Under the pieces are notes generated by a model. It was not told the origin of the DNA, did no database searches, and saw only the letters and a program-made list of their open reading frames with translations. DNA of 13,085 bases from Pseudomonadota bacterium (GTDB lineage Bacteria; Pseudomonadota; Gammaproteobacteria; Burkholderiales; Burkholderiaceae_B). The stretch is taken from the NCBI GenBank assembly GCA_023386765.1, contig JAEWJD010000239.1, forward strand, positions 1 to 13,085, written 5' to 3'. This document shows, in pieces, positions 7,586 to 13,085 of this stretch (positions within the stretch are counted from its first letter, which is position 1; each line of letters starts with the position of its first letter). The position numbers and the translations under genes are program-made.

Positions 7586-7726
7586 CTAAAAAAACGTAAG
7601 ACGATCAAAGTTGGGGAAAGGTTCAACGCTTTCCAGGGCGCCGGCCAGGCGGGCCATGCGACCCGGAAAGGCGAAAGAGGGAGCCGTGGCCGTCCCGTGG
7701 AAACCAATACGGTGCTGCGCCGGCAT
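7586..7726 (-). CDS. Small hypothetical protein, 46 residues, first gene of the operon
   Basis: An ATG at 7726 opens a 46-residue frame starting MPAQHRIGFHGTATAPSFAF and ending ESVEPFPNFDRLTFF. The ATG is preceded by AAGGAGGAAGGC, with GGAGG five bases from the start codon: the best ribosome binding site in the window. The TAG stop (7586-7588) overlaps the TAGGAA Shine-Dalgarno of the zinc-finger gene, 9 bases before its ATG, as expected for coupled genes. There is no signal peptide, membrane helix or Cys. It is Pro/Phe/Gly-rich with an aromatic C-terminus. Third-position GC (about two thirds by hand) is only mildly lower than in neighbours. I do not recognise the family. It could instead be a translated leader that sets zinc-finger gene expression, or a chance ORF; the signal plus exact spacing favour real translation. 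Confidence 0.55.
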   Translation of the reverse strand: MPAQHRIGFHGTATAPSFAFPGRMARLAGALESVEPFPNFDRLTFF

Positions 7727-7738
7727 GCCTTCCTCCTT
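7727..7738 (-). promoter_or_regulatory. Strong Shine-Dalgarno for the 46-residue ORF
   Basis: On the - strand the bases before ATG 7726 read GGAAGGAGGAAGGC. GGAGG (7736-7732) is complementary to the 16S anti-Shine-Dalgarno and lies 5 bases from the start codon. No annotated-size gene starts here, so this signal is what argues for the small ORF. Confidence 0.65.
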
Positions 7739-7748
7739 CCAGTGACTC

Positions 7749-7778
7749 GTATTGTATCAAGCGACAGGGTTACAATAC
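7749..7778. promoter_or_regulatory. Inverted repeat / operator-like element between the - strand operon and azlCD
   Basis: GTATTGTA (7749-7756) and TACAATAC (7771-7778) are perfect 8-base inverted copies 22 bases apart centre to centre, about two helical turns. Each arm includes TACAAT on one strand, a good -10 hexamer (5 of 6): 7771-7776 on + for azlCD and 7756-7751 on - for the small-ORF operon. Proper -35 boxes are not visible. Best read as a divergent promoter core with a symmetric regulator site; the regulator is unknown. Confidence 0.5.
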
Positions 7779-7904
7779 CCCTCTCGTTTGTGCCCGGGTT
7801 AGATGCCGGGGCCCGCGATAGCGGCGGCCCGAGCTGCTGCGCTGGCACTTCTACGCATACCTTTCCTGCGAGTCACATGACTTTGTATCGCCAGGGGCCG
7901 GGCC

Positions 7905-8657
7905 GTGGCCGCTGAACCTTCCGATTGGGCGGCTGACGACCCCGCCCATCTTCGCCGCGAACGCGCCGCTGCTTTCCGCCAAGGGGTGCACGCGATCGCC
8001 CCCGCGCTCATTGCCACCGGTACCTGGGGCATGGTCACGGGTGTGGCGATGGTCAAGTCGGGCCTGACCGAGTCGATGGCGCTGGCCATGACCCTGTTGA
8101 TGTACGCGGGTTCGGCCCAGCTGACGTCGCTGCCCTTGATCGCCACCGGTGCACCGATCTGGCTTATCTTCGCCGCCGGCTGTGTGGTCAACCTGCGTTT
8201 CGTCATTTTCGGCGCGGCGCTGCATCCCTACTTCCGGCACCTGAGCTGGCCCAAGCGCCTTGGCCTGGGTTATTTCACCACCGACATGGGCTTCGTGCTG
8301 TTCATGCCGCGCTTTGGCGATGCCACCGTGCGGGGGACGCGCGAGCAACTCTGGTTCTTCCTGGGCACCATCGTGCCGGGGTGGCTGATGTGGCAGAGCT
8401 CATCGGTGCTGGGTATCTATCTCGGCTCCATGGTGCCCTCGACCTGGTCGCTGGATTTTGCCGCCGTGCTGGCCCTGATGGCCATCACCCTGCCGCTGGT
8501 GAACTCCAAGCCCATGGTGATCTCGGTGCTGGCCGCCGGTATCGTGGCCTGGGTGGGGCAGCCGTTGCCGCTGCGCCTGGGATTGGCGGCTGCGGTCATC
8601 GCAGGCATCGTGGCCGGTATCTGGGCTGAGCATTATTTCAAGCGCAGGGCTGCCTGA
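7905..8657 (+). CDS. azlC: Branched-chain amino acid exporter large subunit, AzlC family
   Basis: Inner-membrane protein of the AzlC (LIV-E / YgaZ) family that, with AzlD, exports branched-chain amino acids or analogues. The 250-residue protein has a short hydrophilic N-terminus (to about 25: RRERAAAFRQG). Then come several hydrophobic segments including the family block TLLMYAGSAQL, the stretch NLRFVIFGAALHPYF, and C-terminal helices LVNSKPMVISVLAAGIVAW and AAAVIAGIVAGIWAEHYF. The GTG start at 7905 is supported by AGGGG (7893-7897) at a normal distance; no in-frame ATG exists before the conserved region. Its stop overlaps the azlD start (TGATG), a classic coupled pair. The leader from the nearest -10-like hexamer is about 120 bases. 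Export specificity is known for the family, not shown by the sequence. Confidence 0.9.
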   Translation: MAAEPSDWAADDPAHLRRERAAAFRQGVHAIAPALIATGTWGMVTGVAMVKSGLTESMALAMTLLMYAGSAQLTSLPLIATGAPIWLIFAAGCVVNLRFVIFGAALHPYFRHLSWPKRLGLGYFTTDMGFVLFMPRFGDATVRGTREQLWFFLGTIVPGWLMWQSSSVLGIYLGSMVPSTWSLDFAAVLALMAITLPLVNSKPMVISVLAAGIVAWVGQPLPLRLGLAAAVIAGIVAGIWAEHYFKRRAA

Positions 8658-8986
8658 TGGACGATCACGAGTATTACGTCTATAGCGCCATTCTGCTGCT
8701 GACGGTCTGTAGCCTGCTCACGCGCGCCGGCTACATGGTGTTCGGCGATTATCTGCCCCTGCCCGACTCGGTACGCCGCGCACTGCGCTACGCGCCGGTG
8801 GCGGCCCTGACAGCCATCGTGGTGCCGGATCTTTTGCCCTGGCATCCCGAAGCGGGTCCGGTGTTCGATTACCGCCTCATTGCCGGGATATTCGGCATTG
8901 TTGTTTTCCTGCGCACACGCAGTGCCGTCATGGTGATCGTGGCCGGTATGCTGGTCCTCTGGGGCCTGCGCTGGCTGGTCGGCTGA
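8657..8986 (+). CDS. azlD: Branched-chain amino acid exporter small subunit, AzlD family
   Basis: A 109-residue inner-membrane partner of AzlC (YgaH-like). It starts MDDHEYYVYSAILLLTVCSL and shows about four hydrophobic segments: residues 8-20, 44-60 (YAPVAALTAIVVPDLL), 72-86 (LIAGIFGIVVFL) and 90-108 (AVMVIVAGMLVLWGLRWLV). The conserved R-A-G...F-G and L-R-Y-A-P-V-A-A blocks are typical of the family. The ATG overlaps the azlC TGA by one base, so translation is coupled and a 1:1 complex is likely. It is followed 15 bases later by an intrinsic terminator, which closes this two-gene operon. Confidence 0.9.
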   Translation: MDDHEYYVYSAILLLTVCSLLTRAGYMVFGDYLPLPDSVRRALRYAPVAALTAIVVPDLLPWHPEAGPVFDYRLIAGIFGIVVFLRTRSAVMVIVAGMLVLWGLRWLVG

Positions 8987-9000
8987 CGGCCTTTGTATGG

Positions 9001-9027
9001 GCCTGCCGGCGGGCCCGGCGGGCTTTT
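9001..9027 (+). terminator. Intrinsic terminator after azlCD
   Basis: Stem GCCTGCCGG (9001-9009) / CCGGCGGGC (9015-9023) with loop CGGGC and one T-G pair, followed at once by TTTT (9024-9027). It sits 15 bases past the azlD stop and just before the rhlE promoter region, isolating the two units. Confidence 0.85.
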
Positions 9028-9041
9028 CTGCGCGGCTGCGC

Positions 9042-9060
9042 TAAAATAAAGTTATCCACA
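9042..9060 (+). promoter_or_regulatory. Putative rhlE -10 element with an adjacent DnaA box
   Basis: TAAAAT (9042-9047) fits a sigma-70 -10 hexamer (5 of 6); the -35 region is not convincing. It is followed by TTATCCACA (9052-9060), an exact match to the high-affinity DnaA box consensus, which would lie at the predicted transcription start. The box is read directly; DnaA control of rhlE is inference. Confidence 0.45.
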
Positions 9061-9128
9061 GCAATCCGGGCCAGCCGTATTCCTCCGTTTTGTTCTTTTT
9101 CTGTGGCGCCCGGTATCTGCCCATCTCG

Positions 9129-10607
<1,479 letters not shown>

Positions 10608-10617
10608 GCGGCGCGAT

Positions 10618-10637
10618 GCCCGGTCTTCAGGCCGGGC
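10618..10637. terminator. Hairpin between convergent rhlE and thioredoxin genes
   Basis: GCCCGG (10618-10623), loop TCTTCAGG, CCGGGC (10632-10637). It lies in the 19-base gap after rhlE and runs into the last codons of the thioredoxin gene. It has no U tract on either strand, so terminator function is uncertain; it may only stabilise 3' ends. Confidence 0.35.
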
Positions 10638-11025
10638 CGCCGTGGTGGCTGAGCAGCCGCGTCAGGTCGGGCAGGGTCGTGTCAATGTGACGCTCCCCGC
10701 TTTCGGCCAGGCTGTCTAGCAGTCTTTCCAGATGACCGATGTGCGGCAGCATGGTGCCGTAGAAACGGGTCTGTCCGCCGACCTGCACCAGCAGGGTGGG
10801 GAAATTCTCCACGTCTTCATCGCCGAGCAATTCGGGGTGATCCTCGATGTCGATCCAGGCAAACACCAGATCCGGGCGTTCGCGAGCCAGGGCTTCGAAG
10901 CGGGCGCGGTATTGCTGGCAGGTATCGCACCAGGCGGCGCAGAAGCAGGCCACCAGCCAGCTGTCGGGGCGGGAGAGCGCCTCGCGCTGAGGCAGGGAGT
11001 CGGTGGCAGGCAGAAGTAAAGGCAT
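10627..11025 (-). CDS. Thioredoxin-fold protein with CDTC active site
   Basis: A 132-residue protein with a single thioredoxin domain. It has no signal peptide, so it is probably a cytoplasmic dithiol/disulfide protein. The active site is WCDTC (Cys33, Cys36) in place of the usual WCGPC, in the context LVACFCAAWCDTCQQY. The cis-Pro loop is ENFPTLLV, preceded by the strand FAWIDIEDHPELLG typical of the fold. Two additional Cys (27, 29) lie directly before the active site. The C-terminus (ESGERHIDTTLPDLTRLL) goes slightly past a normal thioredoxin of about 108 residues. The Asp in CxxC should change the redox potential relative to thioredoxin, but in which direction is not predictable here. The ATG at 11025 has no clear Shine-Dalgarno. 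It is divergent from the EI24-like gene across 61 bases. Confidence 0.82.
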   Translation of the reverse strand: MPLLLPATDSLPQREALSRPDSWLVACFCAAWCDTCQQYRARFEALARERPDLVFAWIDIEDHPELLGDEDVENFPTLLVQVGGQTRFYGTMLPHIGHLERLLDSLAESGERHIDTTLPDLTRLLSHHGGPA

Positions 11026-11086
11026 GTGGGCAAACCGTGGCGTGTTTGACTATGATACCCGGCATGCCGTTTCTCCTGGCCTGCCC
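11026..11086. promoter_or_regulatory. Divergent promoter region, thioredoxin / EI24-like gene
   Basis: The 61-base gap contains TATGAT (11051-11056), a 5-of-6 match to -10 on the + strand, reading TATCAT on the - strand. Both directions could therefore use the same core. It is preceded by GTTTGAC and followed by the palindrome GGCATGCC (11061-11068). No -35 hexamer at standard spacing is convincing in either direction. Confidence 0.35.
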
Positions 11087-11896
11087 ATGAATCTGCCTTC
11101 CACCACGCCGCCTGCGGCGGCTGCCGCGAGCGCGCACGTCGCGCGAGCCTTCAAGCGCGCCCTGGTTTCCCAGTTGCATCCGAACATGCTGTTCGCGGTG
11201 TTGCTGCCTTTTCTCATCGCCCTGGTCGGGGCATTCCTGCTGCTTTGGCTGTTCTGGACGCCATTGACCGATTGGCTGACGCTGGAGGCGTCGCGCTCGG
11301 ATGTGGTCAATCGCGTCGATGAGTGGCTGGTGGCAGTCGGGTTGTTCTCGCTGAAACTGTATCTCGTGCCGGTGCTGGCGGCCGCCATCCTGTTGCCGAT
11401 CTCGGGCATTCTGGGGCTGGCCATCGCGGCGGTCTTCGTCATGCCGCTGGTGCTGCGCCATGTCAGCCGGCGCGAATATGCCGCGCTGCAAGCGCGTGGC
11501 CGCCATGCCACAGCGGTGAGCGTCTGGAACGCATTGTGGGTCAGCCTGGCCTTTGCCGCCGGCTGGTTGCTGACCCTGCCGTTCTGGCTTGTGCCGCCCA
11601 TGGCTTTGCTGCTGTCGGTTTTCTGGTGGGCGTTTGCCTTCTCGCGCATGCTGCGCGTGGACGCCATCGTCGAACATGCCAGCCCCGAAGAGCGTCGCCA
11701 GCTGCTCGCGCGCAACAACATCGGGTTCTGGATCATCGGCCTGATCTGCGCGCTGCTGAACCTGTTGCCGCCGGCCTGGATCATCCTGCCCACCTTTTCC
11801 AGTCTGGTCTACGCCCATTATGGGCTGGACGCCCTGCAGCGGCTGCGCGCGACGCAGGCAGCTGCGGCGGGTGCTCAGCCGCAGCTGGAACAGTGA
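11087..11896 (+). CDS. EI24 / CysZ-like multi-pass membrane protein
   Basis: A 269-residue inner-membrane protein fitting the EI24 domain family (PF07264), which includes the sulfate transporter CysZ. The substrate of this betaproteobacterial branch is not known, so no transport role is assigned. The N-terminus is Pro/Ala-rich and soluble, followed by FKRALVSQLHPNMLFAVLLP, where the conserved S-x-L-H-P motif precedes the first helix. Hydrophobic segments cover roughly residues 40-65, 85-125 (with a G-I-L-G-L block), 155-185 and 225-248. The last is N-L-L-P-P-A-W-I-I-L-P, a family hallmark, followed by SLVYAHYGLDAL. The charged loop RLLARNN-like QLLARNNIGF lies before the final helices. ATG 11087 is chosen because the upstream extension (to 11003) runs into the thioredoxin gene. 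It is 36 bases before the CinA-like gene and probably cotranscribed with it. Confidence 0.82.
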   Translation: MNLPSTTPPAAAAASAHVARAFKRALVSQLHPNMLFAVLLPFLIALVGAFLLLWLFWTPLTDWLTLEASRSDVVNRVDEWLVAVGLFSLKLYLVPVLAAAILLPISGILGLAIAAVFVMPLVLRHVSRREYAALQARGRHATAVSVWNALWVSLAFAAGWLLTLPFWLVPPMALLLSVFWWAFAFSRMLRVDAIVEHASPEERRQLLARNNIGFWIIGLICALLNLLPPAWIILPTFSSLVYAHYGLDALQRLRATQAAAAGAQPQLEQ

Positions 11897-11932
11897 GTCC
11901 ACTTTTTCCCGTTTTCTTTTCCAGGGCTACCC

Positions 11933-12745
11933 ATGGTTACTGACATTGCCTCGCGCCGGATCGGCCTCATCATCGTCGGCGATGAGATTCTCTCTGGTCG
12001 ACGCCAGGACAAGCACTTTGCCAAAGTGGTCGACATGCTGAGCATGCGCGGCATGAAACTGTCGTGGGCGCAGGTGCTGCCCGATGACCGCGATGTGCTG
12101 GCCGATGCCTACCGGCGCAGCTTTGCCAGCGGCGATATCGTGTTTTCCTGCGGGGGCATCGGCGCCACGCCCGATGACCATACCCGCCAGGCGGCCGCCG
12201 CCGCGCTCGGTTTGTCGCTGGCCTTGCATCCCCTGGCCGAAGAGGCCATCGTGCAGCGTACCCGCGATCTGGTGGAAAAGGGGCAGGGCAGTCTGGACAT
12301 GAGCACGCCTGAGAACCAGCAGCGCCTGCAGATGGGGATGTTCCCCTCGGGTTGCGAAATCATCCCCAATCCCTATAACCGCATTCCCGGTTTCTATCTG
12401 CGTGATCACAGCTTCGTGCCTGGGTTTCCCGTCATGGCCTGGCCCATGCTGGAATGGACCCTGGATACCCGCTATCGCGAGTTGCAGCACACGGTGGCCC
12501 ATACCGAGCACTCTTTCCTGGTGTTCGGGTTGCCCGAGTCGCGCATCACGCTTTCCCTGCAGGCGCTGGAGTCGCGCTGGCCGGGGGTCAAGGCCTTCAG
12601 CCAGCCCAGCGTGGGCGAGGCGGGTGCTGCACCGCACATTGAATTGGGGGTCAAGGGCGACCCCGATGCCGCCGCGCAGGCGCTCGAATTCCTGCGTGCG
12701 GAGGTCGAGCGCCTGGGCGGCAGCTTCGTGCCGCCGGCACGTTGA
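11933..12745 (+). CDS. CinA N-terminal-type molybdopterin-binding-domain protein (COG1058)
   Basis: A 270-residue cytoplasmic protein consisting of the MoaB/Mog-like domain also found at the N-terminus of CinA. The motif VGDEILSG is at residues 15-22 and GGIGATPDDHT at 74-84; these form the nucleotide/pterin pocket in the family. The second half (NPYNRIPGFYL, VPGFPVMAWPMLEW) corresponds to the conserved middle region of CinA. The C-terminal NMN deamidase domain of full-length CinA (about 400 residues) is absent, so neither NMN deamidation nor a competence role is predicted. Its own reaction is unknown; pyrophosphatase activity on nucleotide derivatives is described for related CinA domains. 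The ATG at 11933 has AGGG six bases upstream and is 36 bases after the EI24-like gene. No obvious terminator follows. Confidence 0.87.
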   Translation: MVTDIASRRIGLIIVGDEILSGRRQDKHFAKVVDMLSMRGMKLSWAQVLPDDRDVLADAYRRSFASGDIVFSCGGIGATPDDHTRQAAAAALGLSLALHPLAEEAIVQRTRDLVEKGQGSLDMSTPENQQRLQMGMFPSGCEIIPNPYNRIPGFYLRDHSFVPGFPVMAWPMLEWTLDTRYRELQHTVAHTEHSFLVFGLPESRITLSLQALESRWPGVKAFSQPSVGEAGAAPHIELGVKGDPDAAAQALEFLRAEVERLGGSFVPPAR

Positions 12746-12780
12746 TCGGGGACGGGGCGGACAGACAGGACAAATAAGGG

Positions 12781-12817
12781 TTGCCAAATCGCCGCTTGAA
12801 TTTCACAATACGGTAAA
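12781..12817 (+). promoter_or_regulatory. Promoter and possible IclR-type operator before the regulator gene
   Basis: TTGCCA (12781-12786) and CACAAT (12804-12809), 17 bases apart, form a plausible sigma-70 promoter (5/6 and 4/6). Overlapping it, TTTCACAATACGGTAAAA (12801-12818) resembles the T-T-T-C...G-A-A-A partly symmetric operators often seen at IclR-family genes in proteobacteria, with one extra base in the right half. This would fit autoregulation. The operator assignment is inference from memory. Confidence 0.4.
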
Positions 12818-12864
12818 ACAAAGATTGCTGCGCTGCCGCATTTCGAGTGGCGCCACGCCCAAAC

Positions 12865-13085
12865 ATGTCTCGAGCGCCTTCCGCCTCCGTTTCGTCGTCC
12901 GATGCTGATCCCGGACAGTCCCAAATCGCCATCCAGGTTCTGGAGCGGGCGATGAACCTGCTTGATGCCTTGGCTGCCCAGCCCGAGCCCGTCACGCTCA
13001 AGGAATTGTCGGCGACCACCGGCCTGCATGCCTCCACGGCGCACCGCATCCTCAACGATCTGGTGGTGGGCCGCTATGTGGAGCG
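12865..13085 (+). CDS. IclR-family transcriptional regulator, 3' end beyond window
   Basis: An open frame from ATG 12865 to the window end gives 73 residues. After a Ser-rich, probably disordered lead (MSRAPSASVSSSD), the sequence Q-V-L-E-R-A-M-N-L-L-D-A-L-A begins the winged helix-turn-helix of IclR regulators. It continues VTLKELSATTGLHASTAHRI and LNDLVVGRYVE. The segment S-T-A-H-R-I-L is the recognition-helix signature. The effector-binding C-terminal domain is outside the window, so ligand and targets cannot be inferred. The preceding 119 bases hold a promoter and a candidate IclR-type operator. No divergent partner gene is present on the left, since the CinA-like gene runs in the same direction; the regulated operon is probably further right. 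The Shine-Dalgarno is weak. Confidence 0.88.
   Translation, partial: MSRAPSASVSSSDADPGQSQIAIQVLERAMNLLDALAAQPEPVTLKELSATTGLHASTAHRILNDLVVGRYVE

Noticed and set aside
7573..7848. A 91-codon - strand frame in the azlC upstream gap
   Set aside because: It has no ribosome binding site, runs across the inverted repeat and overlaps the better-supported 46-residue ORF in another frame.
7877..7915. A 12-residue ORF overlapping the azlC start, considered as a leader peptide
   Set aside because: No good ribosome binding site and no run of Leu, Ile or Val codons expected of an attenuation peptide for branched-chain amino acids.
9090..9128. TTG start for RhlE, 13 codons upstream
   Set aside because: It would place FFFCG before the normal polar N-terminus; ATG 9129 is more typical.
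11046..11056. TTGAC directly next to TATGAT, considered as a complete promoter
   Set aside because: The two boxes touch with no spacer, so they cannot be the -35 and -10 of one promoter.
10817..11902. A 361-codon - strand frame across thioredoxin and the EI24-like gene
   Set aside because: Composition is typical of a shadow frame and it crosses a divergent promoter region.

Overview
The window is GC-rich, densely packed bacterial chromosome. The gene content (Gram-negative trimeric-type porin, BepA-like M48 protease, RhlE, a CHCC zinc-finger protein, an IclR regulator) and protein style suggest a betaproteobacterium, most likely of the Alcaligenaceae (Bordetella/Achromobacter relatives). That placement is from memory of the families, not a database search. 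I see no IS element, phage gene, integrase, tRNA, rRNA or CRISPR array. It reads as core chromosome rather than an accessory island.

Layout. (1) 1-3204, + strand: the C-terminal four fifths of an MgtA/MgtB-type Mg2+ P-type ATPase, cut by the window start. Its last codons overlap the start of an outer-membrane porin gene. A strong two-way terminator (3219-3255) separates this pair from (2) galU on the - strand (3275-4120). galU diverges from a BepA-like periplasmic metalloprotease/TPR protein (4195-5712, +), and the 74-base gap between them holds an almost perfect 23-base palindrome. (3) 5806-7726, - strand: a probable four-gene operon, read right to left. It comprises an unrecognised 46-residue ORF with a very strong ribosome binding site, a zinc-finger CHCC protein, a SnoaL/NTF2-like protein and a YheT-type alpha/beta hydrolase. 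(4) 7905-8986, +: the azlCD pair for branched-chain amino acid export, diverging from the operon across a region with a GTATTGTA-N14-TACAATAC inverted repeat, and closed by a good intrinsic terminator. (5) 9129-10607, +: RhlE-type DEAD-box helicase, with a consensus DnaA box in its upstream region. (6) 10627-11025, -: a small cytoplasmic thioredoxin-fold protein with a CDTC active site, convergent with rhlE and divergent from (7) an EI24/CysZ-like membrane protein and a short CinA-type molybdopterin-binding-domain protein (11087-12745, +). (8) From 12865 to the window end, +: the DNA-binding N-terminus of an IclR-family regulator.

The units look functionally independent: ion and nutrient transport across both membranes (mgtA/porin, azlCD), envelope biogenesis (galU, bepA), RNA remodelling (rhlE) and redox (thioredoxin). 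No clear new multi-gene system was found. The items most worth a second look are the 46-residue ORF at 7586-7726, the palindromic divergent control regions at 4155-4177 and 7749-7778, the DnaA box before rhlE, and the porin translationally overlapped with the Mg2+ pump.
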